A DNA stretch of 64,000 nt from Clostridiales bacterium (GCA_017510605.1 JAFWMQ010000006.1:62001-126000); one strand, 5' to 3'; shown: positions 1-10,469, numbered from the stretch's first letter. The notes: generated by a model from the letters alone, not told the origin. Numbers and translations: made by a program.

Positions 1-983
1 TCCTCTACAAATCTTATACCATTTTCCGACATTTCTTTGAAACGGTCCTTGCTGTCGATCATGCTGATCATTTTCGCAGCAACACTTTCCGCATCAGTCT
101 CGGCCATGAATCCGCAGTCGCTTTCTTCGATCTTCTCGCCTAATGTGGTGCCGCGCGTAACAAGACAGGGAATACCGTAACTTAAAGCTTCAAGAATGCC
201 CAGCGGCATGCCCTCGAAGCGCGAAGTCTGAATAAAGATATCCGCATTCAAAAGCACTTCTTCCTTATCTTTACCCGACACAGGATCATGGACTTTGACC
301 ACATCACCGACGCCTGCCTCTTTGATCAGTTCATTCAGGTGCGCAAGCCTTCCTTCAAAATCAGGTCCGTATATATCAATGACCGAATTGCTTGAGACTA
401 ATTTGTCATGCGCGATCCTGGCCGCATCGACCAGAATATCAAGGCCTTTATGAAAAGCATCAAGACGGCCGATATAGGCAATTACCGTCTTATCGTTGTT
501 GAAAGTTTCCTTGCGTCTTTGGGGAACGGAAACACCATTGGTGGCGATGATCTTCTTTTTCCCGAAATTCGTATTATCAAATTCGCGCCCGGACAGACAC
601 TGTATCGCAGCGGCATTATCCGTAAATCTGTTGAAAAGAAGGATATTGGCAACAACTTTTTTGAGATGCTTTTTCTTTTGGGCATCATTGCTTAATTCGC
701 CGTGCGGGATCACCACATAAGGGATCCCCTGTGATACAAATCTCTTGCCGAGATCAAGATAATCCTTCCTGTAGCATTCATGGAAAATAACGATGTCGGG
801 CTTTGCAAAATCATCAGGTTTTTCTATCTGGCAATTTATCGTTTCAGGCTTGAATCCGTCGAAAATATTATAAAAAGCCACTTCATGACCAAGCTCCTGC
901 TGGGCCCTGATATGCTGGGGAACAACCACGCAGACACCATTAAACGGATCATCTTCAAGATATGCTATATGAAGTATTCTCAT
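1..983 (-). CDS. Glycosyltransferase family 4 (GT-B), C-terminus cut by window edge
   Basis: Reading the minus strand from the ATG at 983 gives an open frame to the window edge. It begins MRILHIAYLEDDPFNGVCVV and contains the GT4 acceptor-side pattern, PHGELS, an AYIGRLDAFHKGLDIL segment and the nucleotide-sugar-binding stretch SRFEGMPLGILEALSYG with its E(x7)E pattern. GT4 retaining enzymes move a sugar from a nucleotide donor to a growing glycan at the cytoplasmic membrane face. The start overlaps the stop of the preceding GT2 gene by 4 bases (ATGA), so the two are translationally coupled in the polysaccharide operon. About 327 codons are visible; the end lies beyond position 1. Family assignment is firm, sugar specificity unknown. 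Confidence 0.9.
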   Translation of the reverse strand, partial: MRILHIAYLEDDPFNGVCVVVPQHIRAQQELGHEVAFYNIFDGFKPETINCQIEKPDDFAKPDIVIFHECYRKDYLDLGKRFVSQGIPYVVIPHGELSNDAQKKKHLKKVVANILLFNRFTDNAAAIQCLSGREFDNTNFGKKKIIATNGVSVPQRRKETFNNDKTVIAYIGRLDAFHKGLDILVDAARIAHDKLVSSNSVIDIYGPDFEGRLAHLNELIKEAGVGDVVKVHDPVSGKDKEEVLLNADIFIQTSRFEGMPLGILEALSYGIPCLVTRGTTLGEKIEESDCGFMAETDAESVAAKMISMIDSKDRFKEMSENGIRFVE

Positions 984-1810
984 GATTTTTTCTTCCCGTG
1001 TAACATCTTCTTAAATATCCAGCCGCGAAGTTTCCTCGGAACCAGGGCAACAATGAACTGAACCGTTATAACAGAAAAATAGTCAAACCGGGATATATAT
1101 CCGGTGGCATATACCCTCTTAAAAGCAGCCTTGTACTTTTTGAAATAAGACCAGCCGCCTCTTCTGTTGAACATATCTTTTCCGATCCTGGCATATACCA
1201 GCGGCTCACCAATGTTCTTACATTTTACCCCGTTCTTCATCATGCGGACCCAGAGATATGTATCTTCCATCAGCGGGCAGGGCTGGTAATTGCCTGCTCC
1301 GAGGACCGCACTCTTTTTGTACATGACGGTCATATGATTAAATCCGTCACGTCTCTTCTGGTATTTCTTTATCTCCGCATCTGTCAGCGGAACATTCCTG
1401 CTTGCAACGATATCTTCAGGAGTATCTTCAAACTCATCGATATTGCTTCCGATGATGTCGAGGTCAGGATCTTTCTCAAATTCGGCAAGTTGTTTCTCGA
1501 ATCTGTCTTCCCTGCAGATATCATCAGTATCCATTCTGGCGATCAGTTCGTTGGAGCACTCGGGAACACCTGCCTGAAGTGCTATGCCCAGTCCCTGGTT
1601 CTCCGGTCTGGGGATCCTTTTTATCAGCCCGGGATATTCTTTCCCGTATTTATCCAAAACAGCATACAGACCGTCAGTAAGAGGGCCGTCTTCCACGACC
1701 ACCCACTCGTTTGCCTGAACAGTCTGCCTCAAGAGGCTTTGGAAGCACTCTTCGACGTACTCAGGTTTCTCCTTTATATAAAGCGACATCAATACACTAA
1801 GGTCAGCCAT
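980..1810 (-). CDS. Glycosyltransferase family 2 (GT-A)
   Basis: An inverting GT2-type glycosyltransferase of 276 residues counted from MADLSVLMSLY. The chosen ATG at 1810 overlaps the upstream gene's stop by 8 bases and starts exactly at the GT-A fold; a longer in-frame extension adds 12 residues with no family similarity. Visible motifs are VVVEDGPLTDGL for donor binding, ARMDTDDIC as the metal-binding DxD region, and a C-terminal basic, hydrophobic tail suited to membrane association. It is the second of three consecutive glycosyltransferases and probably extends the lipid-linked repeat unit. The D-rich motif and order of elements are clear; donor and acceptor cannot be read from sequence. 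Confidence 0.9.
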   Translation of the reverse strand: MADLSVLMSLYIKEKPEYVEECFQSLLRQTVQANEWVVVEDGPLTDGLYAVLDKYGKEYPGLIKRIPRPENQGLGIALQAGVPECSNELIARMDTDDICREDRFEKQLAEFEKDPDLDIIGSNIDEFEDTPEDIVASRNVPLTDAEIKKYQKRRDGFNHMTVMYKKSAVLGAGNYQPCPLMEDTYLWVRMMKNGVKCKNIGEPLVYARIGKDMFNRRGGWSYFKKYKAAFKRVYATGYISRFDYFSVITVQFIVALVPRKLRGWIFKKMLHGKKKS

Positions 1811-2780
1811 ACTGCTTCTCCCCGGTATCCAGCACTTTATTAACAAATGATCCGTTGAATTCCATCGTGGAACTTCTCGGGAACTTATCCTGCTTTATTC
1901 TTTTAAACATCAATGACGGGTGCTTTAAAAAGAACTTTCTCGTCCTTTTGCTGTCACCGCTGAACCGTTCTTCAAATGCCTGTTTCAGTAATCTGTTGAA
2001 CCGGTTGTCTTCATTAAACATCGATACGATTACTTCGTTGGACGCTTTGAGATCATCAAGGAGCCTTTGCGCCCATTTATCGTTTGTGCCTGTTGATATT
2101 CCAAAGCCGAAACCGTACATTGCAACGGGTCTCCTGCAATAGATCATTTTCGCGCCGTCATATGCCATAAGCCTGTAGCAGTGATCTTCACAGTATCTGA
2201 CTTTGCCTTCGATCATCCTGAGGTATTTTTCAAATGCCGTTTTCAGTACAAGCGTCGATACCCCGTGGATATTGTCATAAACAATAAGATTATTGCGTCT
2301 TACCGCATCAGCGTCATAGCTGCCCTCTTCATAGCACTTTGTGATGCAGGGCAGGGCTGATCTCCTGATCACCGAGAACTTTTCCGAATTGGAATCGAAG
2401 AAGAGTATATCCCCGAACACAAGAGGCACATTGTTCTTCTCTGCGCAGTCAAACATGATCTTGAGAGAATCGGCATCATAAAGATAGTCACCCGGACTGA
2501 TAAGTTTTATGTATTTCCCGCGGCTTGCGTTCACACCGCTTAATACATTGATGACCGTCCCGTGATTCTCCTCATTTAAGGCAAGTTGATAATCAGTAAA
2601 TCTGTTTCTTTCAAAGAATTCAACTATCTCCTGAGACAGGTTATTTTTCGACCCGTCATCAGCAATAACGATCTCAAAGCTTACACCGTCCTGAAGCATT
2701 ACGGATCGGAGCGTTCTTTTGAGATCGTTAAGATCAGGATTATAAGTTAAAACGATTACGGAAATATCAACATTAGCCAT
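1803..2780 (-). CDS. Glycosyltransferase family 2 (GT-A)
   Basis: A second GT2 enzyme, 325 residues from MANVDISVIVLTYN, the canonical N-terminus of this family. The ATG at 2780 overlaps the stop of rmlB by 8 bases, which decides the start over a 22-residue upstream extension. It shows IVIADDGSKNN, KLISPGDYLYD as a DxD-equivalent region (here GDYLYD), and a cysteine-rich C-terminal half with YCEDHCYRLM. It is likely to transfer one sugar of the repeat unit, perhaps the dTDP-amino-deoxyhexose made by the neighbouring genes, but that pairing is inference from position only. Confidence 0.88.
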   Translation of the reverse strand: MANVDISVIVLTYNPDLNDLKRTLRSVMLQDGVSFEIVIADDGSKNNLSQEIVEFFERNRFTDYQLALNEENHGTVINVLSGVNASRGKYIKLISPGDYLYDADSLKIMFDCAEKNNVPLVFGDILFFDSNSEKFSVIRRSALPCITKCYEEGSYDADAVRRNNLIVYDNIHGVSTLVLKTAFEKYLRMIEGKVRYCEDHCYRLMAYDGAKMIYCRRPVAMYGFGFGISTGTNDKWAQRLLDDLKASNEVIVSMFNEDNRFNRLLKQAFEERFSGDSKRTRKFFLKHPSLMFKRIKQDKFPRSSTMEFNGSFVNKVLDTGEKQYG

Positions 2781-3786
2781 ACATGCGTTCGTAATATGTC
2801 TGGTATTCTCCGCTGATGATCTCTTCCCACCAGTCGCGGTTATCAAGATACCACTTTATAGTTTTCTTGATGCCGTCAGCAAACTTGGTCTCAGGAAGCC
2901 ATCCAAGTTCATTATGGATCTTTGTGGGATCGATCGCATAACGCATATCATGACCCTTACGGTCAGTTACATATGTGATAAGGGATTCAGGTTTTCCCAA
3001 TTCCTTGCAGATGAGCTTGACGATATCGATATTTCTCATCTCGTTGTGGCCGCCGACGTTATAGACTTCACCGACTGTTCCTTTGTGAATGATGAGATCT
3101 ATTGCCCTGCAGTGATCTTCTACATAGAGCCAGTCACGGACATTGAGACCTTCACCGTATACCGGAAGCGGCTTATCGTTCAGACAGTTTGCGATCATGA
3201 GAGGGATAAGTTTCTCGGGGAAGTGATAAGGTCCGTAGTTGTTGGAACAACGTGAGATCGTGACAGGAAGACCGAATGTACGGTGATAAGCCATAACCAG
3301 AAGATCTGCGCCTGCCTTGGATGAACTGTAAGGTGAACTTGTATGAAGAGGTGTCTCTTCAGTGAAGAACAGATCGGGACGGTCTAAAGGAAGGTCGCCA
3401 TATACTTCGTCCGTTGATACCTGATGATATCTCTTGATGCCGTATTTCCTGCATGCATCCATAAGCACGCTCGTGCCGATGATATTTGTCTGAAGGAATA
3501 CCGAAGGATCCTCGATGCTGCGGTCAACGTGGCTCTCTGCAGCGAAGTTAACGATGATGTCGGGATGCTCCTCTTCGAAGAGTTTATTAACGCCTTCCCT
3601 GTCGCAGATATCGAGCTTTACAAATCTGAAATTCGGATTTTCCATAACGCTCTTTAACGTTGACAGATTGCCCGCATATGTCAGTTTATCAAGGCAGATG
3701 ATCCTGTAATCAGGATGCTTGTCCAGCATATGGAAGATAAAGTTTGAGCCGATAAAACCCGCGCCGCCTGTAACAATAATGTTCAT
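2773..3786 (-). CDS. rmlB: dTDP-glucose 4,6-dehydratase
   Basis: Converts dTDP-glucose to dTDP-4-keto-6-deoxyglucose, the branch point for deoxy- and amino-deoxysugars. The 337-residue length is normal. It has the NAD-binding GGAGFIGS at residues 7-14, the STDEVYG motif with the catalytic Asp-Glu pair near 126-127, and the YSSSK short-chain dehydrogenase motif at 153-157. It lies directly downstream of rmlA. No rmlC or rmlD is present here; instead a 3,4-ketoisomerase and an aminotransferase occur upstream, so the product probably feeds a 3-amino sugar rather than rhamnose. A GAGGT ribosome binding site sits about 8 bases before the ATG. Confidence 0.96.
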   Translation of the reverse strand: MNIIVTGGAGFIGSNFIFHMLDKHPDYRIICLDKLTYAGNLSTLKSVMENPNFRFVKLDICDREGVNKLFEEEHPDIIVNFAAESHVDRSIEDPSVFLQTNIIGTSVLMDACRKYGIKRYHQVSTDEVYGDLPLDRPDLFFTEETPLHTSSPYSSSKAGADLLVMAYHRTFGLPVTISRCSNNYGPYHFPEKLIPLMIANCLNDKPLPVYGEGLNVRDWLYVEDHCRAIDLIIHKGTVGEVYNVGGHNEMRNIDIVKLICKELGKPESLITYVTDRKGHDMRYAIDPTKIHNELGWLPETKFADGIKKTIKWYLDNRDWWEEIISGEYQTYYERMYG

Positions 3787-3789
3787 ATA

Positions 3790-4674
3790 TCAGTACCTCA
3801 TAATTCCCATGGCAACATTCTCAAGATGCTTGCCGTATGGTGATTTTCCGTATTTCTGTGCAGAAGCCAATAATTCTTCCTTTGTTATCCATCCTTTACG
3901 GAATGCGATCTCTTCAGGTGCAGATATCTTGACTCCCTGCCTCTTTTCAGTCATCTGGACGAACTCAGCTGCTTCGATAAGGCTGTCCATCGTGCCTGTA
4001 TCGAGCCATGCAAAACCACGTCCGAGGATCTGTGCTTTAAGTCTCTTCTCATTCAGATATAACTCATTAAGAGATGTTATCTCATACTCTCCGCGTGCTG
4101 AAGGCTGGACTTTCTTTGCCATTTCCGCAACGCCTGCAGGATAGAAATAAAGTCCTGTGATGCAGTAATTGCTCTTCGGATGTTCAGGCTTCTCTTCAAC
4201 GGAAAGTATATTCTTATCATCATCAAATTCCATGATGCCAAATCTCTCGGGATCGTTAACATAGTATCCGAATATCGTAGCATCGTTATTCGCGGCATTC
4301 TGAACCGCTTCATGAAGGAAGGACGACAGACCGCCTCCATAGAAAATATTGTCTCCAAGCACCATCGCACACGGGCTGTCACCGATGAACTCCTCGCCTA
4401 TAACAAAAGCCTGTGCAAGACCGTTGGGAGTTTCCTGGACCGCATAACTTAAGCTGATGCCGAATTGGCTTCCGTCGCCTAAAAGCTTCTCGAAATTCTT
4501 TATGTCAACAGGAGTGGAGATTATCAATATGTCTCTTATTCCGGCCAGCATCAGTGTGCTCAAAGGATAGTAGATCATCGGCTTATCATAAACAGGCAGA
4601 AGCTGCTTACTCGTAACCATCGTAAGAGGATATAATCTTGTTCCTGCGCCGCCGGCAAGTATTATTCCCTTCAC
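3790..4674 (-). CDS. rmlA: Glucose-1-phosphate thymidylyltransferase
   Basis: Makes dTDP-glucose from dTTP and glucose-1-phosphate, the first step of dTDP-sugar synthesis. The 294-residue protein opens with [18 protein letters not shown], the nucleotide-binding signature, and continues with [16 protein letters not shown] and VLGDNIFYG, all typical of RmlA. Translation starts at a GTG whose last bases overlap the stop of the preceding TagB-like gene (GTGA). With rmlB three bases downstream it forms a dTDP-4-keto-6-deoxyglucose module inside the larger glycan operon. Confidence 0.97.
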   Translation of the reverse strand: MKGIILAGGAGTRLYPLTMVTSKQLLPVYDKPMIYYPLSTLMLAGIRDILIISTPVDIKNFEKLLGDGSQFGISLSYAVQETPNGLAQAFVIGEEFIGDSPCAMVLGDNIFYGGGLSSFLHEAVQNAANNDATIFGYYVNDPERFGIMEFDDDKNILSVEEKPEHPKSNYCITGLYFYPAGVAEMAKKVQPSARGEYEITSLNELYLNEKRLKAQILGRGFAWLDTGTMDSLIEAAEFVQMTEKRQGVKISAPEEIAFRKGWITKEELLASAQKYGKSPYGKHLENVAMGIMRY

Positions 4675-5894
4675 TTCTCCGATACCTCTTTTTTCTTATA
4701 TTTTGCAGAATCTGTATAAATGTATTCCACTATAGCTTCTGATGAGTGATTATACTTCAAATTCAGCTCATTTGAAATCCCGAGACGCTTTTCCCTGAGA
4801 GGATCTTCTCCTGACAAAAGCATCCTGACGGTACTCTCTAGTTCATTCCAGTCATTGGCAATGTAGCACCCTGAGACCGTCTTATCGAACAGCTCGAAAT
4901 AATCACTTCCAAACGGACAGTAAATTACCGGTTTGCCGGTCATGATAAAGATCGACATGACAGATGACCTGTCAGAGATCAGGATATCCGTATCGTTGAA
5001 CGTATCGAAAATACTCGTGTTGTCATCGATCGCGATGCCTTTTTGCTTCCAGTCTTCGATGATATTGTTCTTCTCATCTTCGGTTATGATGTTCTTCCTG
5101 ATAAAGTTCTCCCACATAAGAGGATGTGGTCTTATCACCAGCTTATTATCTCCCCACGGGAAATCACTCAGCTGTTTGTGATAATCGGGAAAATGACTGC
5201 CTCCGATAACCGGATCAGTGCTCCATCTCGGTGCCCACATAACTTTTGAATATTCACATTTTTTGTTAAGGCTCATGGCCTTTTCCTGGGTGGGATTGCC
5301 TATGCTTAAGAATCTCTTTCCGTTATCCGAAGGATACTTTGAATTCAAAAGATCAGCTATGTCATCACTTTCATGGAATCCCAAAAATACATTTCTGAAG
5401 AAATCATCTTCAAAAAGTCCCGCATTCTTAATGTCTTCGATCGCGTACGGAATATAGCATACCCGTGCATGTGCTGTTACCTGACCGCTCTGAAGGTGTT
5501 CGGGCAGATAATAGTTATAAGGTCTCTGGTAGAAGATGTAATCGAATGAATCAAGATCGATGTCACTCCATTTGCCGTCTTTTCTGGCGATGATCATTTT
5601 CGAGTTCTTGCACTCGTTGATGTAATAACCTCCGACGTTATCTTCGATCTGACCGCTCGAGATATCAAACTTCGGAACAATGATCAGCCACGGTTCAAAA
5701 CGGCTGTCACTGCACATTATCTCGTAGACGGATTTCTCTGTACCCCAAAGCTCGGGCATCTGAACTATAAATCCTGTTTTCAGGATCTCATTCACCGGCT
5801 TTGATTCCAGTTTGCGGATGAGTTTATTGGAGCGGACATTGTCCCCTCTGTGCTTTATATCCCTAAGCTTTCTTACCACAAACGAATCAGCCAT
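4671..5894 (-). CDS. CDP-glycerol glycerophosphotransferase-like protein (TagB/TagF family)
   Basis: A 407-residue protein whose C-terminal two thirds resembles the TagB/TagF/SpsB family, which moves glycerol-phosphate or related polyol-phosphate from a CDP donor to a polymer. Family signs are [11 protein letters not shown], the VIRPHPLM motif with its essential His-Pro-His-like stretch, and [22 protein letters not shown] near residues 310-335. No transmembrane segment is obvious, as expected for a peripheral cytoplasmic enzyme. Within a phosphonate-decorated glycan locus it could add a polyol-phosphate link. A related enzyme is encoded at 45569. Substrate is not determined. Confidence 0.85.
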   Translation of the reverse strand: MADSFVVRKLRDIKHRGDNVRSNKLIRKLESKPVNEILKTGFIVQMPELWGTEKSVYEIMCSDSRFEPWLIIVPKFDISSGQIEDNVGGYYINECKNSKMIIARKDGKWSDIDLDSFDYIFYQRPYNYYLPEHLQSGQVTAHARVCYIPYAIEDIKNAGLFEDDFFRNVFLGFHESDDIADLLNSKYPSDNGKRFLSIGNPTQEKAMSLNKKCEYSKVMWAPRWSTDPVIGGSHFPDYHKQLSDFPWGDNKLVIRPHPLMWENFIRKNIITEDEKNNIIEDWKQKGIAIDDNTSIFDTFNDTDILISDRSSVMSIFIMTGKPVIYCPFGSDYFELFDKTVSGCYIANDWNELESTVRMLLSGEDPLREKRLGISNELNLKYNHSSEAIVEYIYTDSAKYKKKEVSEK

Positions 5895-5895
5895 T

Positions 5896-7335
5896 TTAAT
5901 TACCCTTGATCTTCTTGTACATACCGATAAAGTAATTACGCTTAATGATCATTGCAATAAGAACGACAGCGGCAACCACGATGCGGATCCACAGGAAGCT
6001 GTAAAGGAGCACACCGGCTGCAGAGATGATACAGAACGCTACAAGAAGGAGAATGAGCATCTTGTAGTCAAACATATTGTCCTTAACATTTTCCTGCTTA
6101 AGTATCTTCTTCATTGCCACGTAATTGCAGAGAACAAATACTATATAGCTGACAAAGGTCGTGTATCCTGCAGCAACGATTCCGAATCTCGGAATAAGGA
6201 ACCAGTTAAGAACAATGTTTATGATCGCAGATCCGATAGATGCCCAAACCAGTTCTTTTTTCCTCTCATAATAGAACTCGACATTGATGAACAACTGTGA
6301 GTAGAAGAGCAGCAGGACGCTCATCGCAACAGGCATGACGACATATACCGCTCCGTCATACTGGTCTCCTGCGTATATGAAGATAACTTCCGGAGAGAAC
6401 CAGATGACCGCCAAAAGAAGAAGGCTCATAAGCAAAGCTATTGCAAGTGATACACTTCTGTTCTCATCATGTTTTCCTTCCTTAAGCTGGGAGAAGAACC
6501 ACGGCTCATAGGAATTATTAATGGCATTCAGGACAAACGTCAGTATCATGGCAAGCGTGTATGCCGCACCGTAAACGCCGGCAGCATCCTTGTCGATAAT
6601 GTGGCTTATCATAATCCTGTCGCTCATGTTGAAGACAGTCTGTGACAGATAATAAGCGATAAGCGGGATGTTGAATCTGAGTGCGTATTCCCAATATTCT
6701 TTGTTAAGCGTTTTCTTTCCGCGGACAGCATTGATCGCAAACAGTACCAGACCGATAACAACGCCGGGAATCGCAAAACCGTATATTCTTCCCAATCCTC
6801 TCTGTTCGGTATTCAGAACAATTATGAATGCGAGAAGGGGCGATAAAAGAGAATTTACAAGAGTCAGTGCGACTATGGACTTCCACTTATATTCGAATCT
6901 CTTCTTGCCGGACCAGAGTGTCCAGGAATTGAGCGTGATTATCTCTGCGATCATCAACAGGATTATCGGTGTAGGGAGTTCAAAGACCATATTGAATGAA
7001 TCTCTTAACGGCAGATAGATCGCAAGGAACACCAATGACAGATAAATGCTTATTCCCTGTACTGAGGAGATATAACCATCTCTGTCATTCTCGAATTTGA
7101 CCATCGCCGTCGCGAAAGATCCGTATGCAAGATTAAGTGTAAGGAAGATCGTTATAATTCCGGACCAGGTTCCGTAAAGGGTTACTTCACCGAACTGCTC
7201 CGTGGAGAGCATTCTCATAAAAAACGGCATAGTGATAAAAGATATGCACTTTTGTAAAATGCTGCAGACCGCATAAGCTGCTGAAGCTTTTACCGTCTGC
7301 GGCATATTTTGCCATTTTTTTATCAGTGAAGACAT
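5896..7335 (-). CDS. wzx: Polysaccharide flippase, Wzx/MATE-like
   Basis: A 479-residue integral membrane protein with about 12-14 hydrophobic segments and the N-terminal pattern of Wzx flippases (SAAYAVCSILQKCISFITMPFFMRML, shown here only as family-typical start). Wzx proteins flip undecaprenyl-diphosphate-linked repeat units to the outer membrane face. It lies between sugar-nucleotide genes and the TagB-like transferase, as is usual for Wzx/Wzy-type loci. A Wzy polymerase was not recognised in the visible part of the operon; the O-antigen-ligase-like gene at 19794 is the closest candidate but lies outside it. The gene symbol is by family and not by a specific orthologue. Confidence 0.88.
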   Translation of the reverse strand: MSSLIKKWQNMPQTVKASAAYAVCSILQKCISFITMPFFMRMLSTEQFGEVTLYGTWSGIITIFLTLNLAYGSFATAMVKFENDRDGYISSVQGISIYLSLVFLAIYLPLRDSFNMVFELPTPIILLMIAEIITLNSWTLWSGKKRFEYKWKSIVALTLVNSLLSPLLAFIIVLNTEQRGLGRIYGFAIPGVVIGLVLFAINAVRGKKTLNKEYWEYALRFNIPLIAYYLSQTVFNMSDRIMISHIIDKDAAGVYGAAYTLAMILTFVLNAINNSYEPWFFSQLKEGKHDENRSVSLAIALLMSLLLLAVIWFSPEVIFIYAGDQYDGAVYVVMPVAMSVLLLFYSQLFINVEFYYERKKELVWASIGSAIINIVLNWFLIPRFGIVAAGYTTFVSYIVFVLCNYVAMKKILKQENVKDNMFDYKMLILLLVAFCIISAAGVLLYSFLWIRIVVAAVVLIAMIIKRNYFIGMYKKIKGN

Positions 7336-7338
7336 AAT

Positions 7339-8253
7339 TTACCCCGAAATATAATCCTTGAACTCATCATAATCTCTAATGTAATCCGCAGGATCATAAT
7401 AATCCGATGCCGCCACGCATAAGACAGAATCCTTCTGAAGCCACAGCATCTCACGCCATGTAGGCTTGTCTATCAGCACACCGATAGAAGGATCGTATAA
7501 TTCGATCTCTTCCCTTCCGGAAGAATTCTCGAGAACGAGCTGTATACGTCCGTACGGACAGTACAATAACTGTTTCAGTTGTTTGTGGGCATGAAATCCC
7601 CTTCTTACTCCCTCCGGAACTTTGGAGATGTAATATATTCTCTTGATATCAAAAGGGACATCATGTTCAGACTCAAAGAACGATAACTCTCCGGCATCAA
7701 CAGTAGGAATAGTCTTGATATGGACTACTTTGCATCCGGCAACAGTTTCTTTGGCATCGAAATCATCATCCTTGAGGACCGAATACCATTTGAGGTCATC
7801 AATACCTTCGTACCTCTTGAGCACTTCTGAAGGAATATCAACAGCCTCATGGAAATTATGCTTGTCATAGAACCTTACGGCTCTTATATTTTTTCTGCTT
7901 ACGCACCAGTAAACACTGTTCAGATCGAGTTCATCAAAAGCTTTCTGCAGGATGGCCTTCATGCCGTACCACGAATAACCTCTGCCCATTGCTTTGTTTC
8001 TGACTGTGATCGCAAACTCGGCGCTGCCGTTCTTTATGTCGCGGAGACTTACAGTCCCCATATATTCATCTTCATCAGAAGCAATGGCAAGATGGATATC
8101 CTCCGAATCATTCAGACTCTTTGTTATGAATGATTCAGCATCGCCCAATGTCTTGGATGCAAAATCCGTGCGGAGCAAACCGACAACACTGCTGTCGTGC
8201 ATCCATTCAAGCATAAGCGGGGCATCTCTGAGTTCCAATTGTCTTAGATGCAT
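7339..8253 (-). CDS. GNAT acetyltransferase fused to dTDP-hexose 3,4-ketoisomerase (FdtA/QdtA/WxcM-like)
   Basis: Two-domain protein of 304 residues. Residues 1-150 are a GNAT N-acyltransferase: RNKAMGRGYSWYGMKAIL is the acetyl-CoA-binding region and CVSRKNIRAVRFYDKHNF the family's C-terminal motif. Residues 165-300 are an FdtA/WxcM cupin, with the RRGFHAHKQLKQLLYC His-rich motif and the ENSSGREEIELYDPS strand. The cupin should isomerise dTDP-4-keto-6-deoxyglucose to the 3-keto form; the adjacent aminotransferase then places an amino group at C3 and the GNAT domain could acylate it, giving a dTDP-Fuc3NAc- or dTDP-Qui3NAc-like sugar. The usual acetyltransferase of this pathway is a left-handed beta-helix protein, so the GNAT assignment to that step is inference. 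Confidence 0.88.
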   Translation of the reverse strand: MHLRQLELRDAPLMLEWMHDSSVVGLLRTDFASKTLGDAESFITKSLNDSEDIHLAIASDEDEYMGTVSLRDIKNGSAEFAITVRNKAMGRGYSWYGMKAILQKAFDELDLNSVYWCVSRKNIRAVRFYDKHNFHEAVDIPSEVLKRYEGIDDLKWYSVLKDDDFDAKETVAGCKVVHIKTIPTVDAGELSFFESEHDVPFDIKRIYYISKVPEGVRRGFHAHKQLKQLLYCPYGRIQLVLENSSGREEIELYDPSIGVLIDKPTWREMLWLQKDSVLCVAASDYYDPADYIRDYDEFKDYISG

Positions 8254-8262
8254 AATGTCTCC

Positions 8263-9357
8263 TTAGAAACTGTTCACAGAATCGATAACAAATCTGATCT
8301 GTTCATCGGTCATGCCATAGTATAGCGGAAGGCTGAGCTCAGTAGCACTGATTTGTTCGGCAATCGGCAGGCAACCTTGCGCAATACCGAGATCCTTATA
8401 GCATTCCTGAAGATGGATCGGAATCGGATAATGCTTATTTGTACCGATACCGAGATCGTTCAGGTGCTTTTCCAGAGCGTCGCGTTCTCCACATCTTACG
8501 GCATATATATGCCATACCGGCACGCAGTCTTCCCTTACATACGGAAGGATCACTTTGTCATTTGTAATTCCCTCCGAATATGCCTTTGCGATCCTTCTGC
8601 GGTCTTCGTTCACCTTATCGAGCAACGGAAGTTTTGCCGCAAGGAAAGCAGCCTGTAATTCATCAAGTCTGCTGTTGTTACCCTGGTAGATGTGATGATA
8701 TTTATAATCCGAACCGTAATTGCCCAGAGCCCTTACTTTGTCTGCAAGATCTTTGTTATTTGTAACTACCGCGCCTGCATCTCCAAGCGCTCCGAGATTC
8801 TTTCCGGGATAGAAACTGAATCCTGCGGCATCGCCGAACGTTCCGGCTTTTCTTCCTTTGTATGTGGCGCCATGCGCCTGAGCGCAGTCCTCTATAACAT
8901 AAAGATCATGTTTTTCCGCAATCTCCATGACCGGATCCATATCACATGCCTGACCGTAAAGATGCACCGGCATTATAGCTTTAGTTGCAGGGGTGATCTT
9001 CTCTTCGATCAGTGAAGGATCGATGTTGAATGTATCGATAACGGGTTCAACAAATACCGGCTTCGCGCCGACATAAGTGACCGCAAGAGCTGTGGCGATA
9101 TATGTGTTTGAAGGAACGATGACTTCATCGCCCTCACCGATTCCCAAGGCCTTTAATGCCAGCATGAGAGCATCAAGTCCGTTGCCTGTGCCGACAGCAT
9201 ATTTTACGCCGCAGTAATCAGCAAAAGCCTGTTCAAAAGCCTTGTCCTCTTCGCCTTCGATATACCACGATCTTGCAAGGACGCGGTCAAACGCTGCCCT
9301 CAGATCTTTATCAAGCTCTTTCTCGAGCGGAATGAATGATACAAAAGGTATTCTCAT
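8263..9357 (-). CDS. DegT/DnrJ/EryC1 family sugar aminotransferase (FdtB/QdtB-like)
   Basis: PLP-dependent aminotransferase of 364 residues acting on keto-sugar nucleotides. The start MRIPFVSF at 9357 overlaps the previous stop by 4 bases and fits the family N-terminus; an upstream in-frame extension of 28 residues reads through the decarboxylase gene and is rejected. Markers are [17 protein letters not shown] for phosphate binding, EDCAQAHGA with the ring-binding Asp, and the Schiff-base lysine K186 in [13 protein letters not shown]. Its position beside the 3,4-ketoisomerase supports amination at C3 of a dTDP-6-deoxyhexose. Confidence 0.93.
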   Translation of the reverse strand: MRIPFVSFIPLEKELDKDLRAAFDRVLARSWYIEGEEDKAFEQAFADYCGVKYAVGTGNGLDALMLALKALGIGEGDEVIVPSNTYIATALAVTYVGAKPVFVEPVIDTFNIDPSLIEEKITPATKAIMPVHLYGQACDMDPVMEIAEKHDLYVIEDCAQAHGATYKGRKAGTFGDAAGFSFYPGKNLGALGDAGAVVTNNKDLADKVRALGNYGSDYKYHHIYQGNNSRLDELQAAFLAAKLPLLDKVNEDRRRIAKAYSEGITNDKVILPYVREDCVPVWHIYAVRCGERDALEKHLNDLGIGTNKHYPIPIHLQECYKDLGIAQGCLPIAEQISATELSLPLYYGMTDEQIRFVIDSVNSF

Positions 9358-10469
9358 TTGATGTAATCCATAAATCCTTCTTTGTTTTCTAGAGCTGTGG
9401 TGGTCGGTCTTCCGAGATCGTCTCTTGCACCGATGGAGCACTTTACTTCGATGAGCGAGAGCTCGTTTCTTGCCTTCGCATTTTCGAGTTCCTTATCAAG
9501 GTCTTCGAAATTATCTACGCATACAGCATTCGGATAACCGCATGCTTTCGCGATTGCAACAATATCGATAGAACCCGCAACAGTAGGCATTCCTCCGACA
9601 GTCTCGTGAGCGCCGTTGTTGATAACAACATGAATGAGATTTGAAGGCTTGTTTGCGCCTAATACAGCCATGGATCCCATGTGCATGAGAACCGCACCGT
9701 CGCCGTCCACGCACCAGATGCGCATGTCAGGTTTATTTATCGCAACACCCAAAGCAATGGATGATGAATGACCCATTGAACCTACTGTAAGGAAGTCGTA
9801 TTTATGGGACTGGCCGTTTGCGACTCTTGTCTCGAAAAGTTCTCTTGAAGCTTTACCTGTCGTTGAGATGATCGGATCTTCACCGGATGCTTTTACGATA
9901 TGCTGAATGATCTCTTCACGGACCATCTTGTTATCGTTCTTGTATTCGACTTTGCCGTCGAAAGAAAGAGCTCCTTTGCGGATGACAAAAGCAACATCTT
10001 TTCCCTTCGCGAGAACATCCCTGAAACCTGCCATTGCTGCTTCTACTTCTTCATCAGCAGTATCCTTGCCGATGATGAATGTGGCGATATCCATATCCTC
10101 AAGAAGTTTAACGGTAACCTCTCCCTGGTAGATATGCTGGGGCTCGTCGTGGATGCCGGGCTCGCCGCGCCAGCCTACGATAAAGACCATCGGGATCGCA
10201 TATACCTTATCATTAAGAAGTGATGCAACCGGATTGATGATGTTGCCCTCACCCGAGTTCTGCATATACACTACAGGCACTTTGCCGGTTGCAAGATGAT
10301 ATCCTGAAGCAAGAGCCGTGCAGTTACCCTCATTTGCCGCAATAACATGATGGTGCGGATCTATTCCGTAAGTTGCCATCAGATAATTGCAAAGAGCCTT
10401 AAGCTGACTGTCCGGAACACCGGAATAAAAATCAGCACCTATGATCTCTACCAGTTTCTCAACCTTCAT
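9354..10469 (-). CDS. aepY: Phosphonopyruvate decarboxylase
   Basis: Thiamine-diphosphate enzyme that decarboxylates phosphonopyruvate to phosphonoacetaldehyde and so pulls the unfavourable PEP mutase reaction forward. The 371-residue protein shows [10 protein letters not shown] with the cofactor-activating Glu, the [14 protein letters not shown] loop typical of Ppd, and the diphosphate/Mg site [11 protein letters not shown]...[12 protein letters not shown] in the C-terminal half. A GGAG site lies 6-7 bases before the ATG at 10469; the TTG four codons upstream is inside that site and is rejected as a start. The order PEP mutase, decarboxylase, aminotransferase identifies the AEP pathway. Confidence 0.95.
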   Translation of the reverse strand: MKVEKLVEIIGADFYSGVPDSQLKALCNYLMATYGIDPHHHVIAANEGNCTALASGYHLATGKVPVVYMQNSGEGNIINPVASLLNDKVYAIPMVFIVGWRGEPGIHDEPQHIYQGEVTVKLLEDMDIATFIIGKDTADEEVEAAMAGFRDVLAKGKDVAFVIRKGALSFDGKVEYKNDNKMVREEIIQHIVKASGEDPIISTTGKASRELFETRVANGQSHKYDFLTVGSMGHSSSIALGVAINKPDMRIWCVDGDGAVLMHMGSMAVLGANKPSNLIHVVINNGAHETVGGMPTVAGSIDIVAIAKACGYPNAVCVDNFEDLDKELENAKARNELSLIEVKCSIGARDDLGRPTTTALENKEGFMDYIK

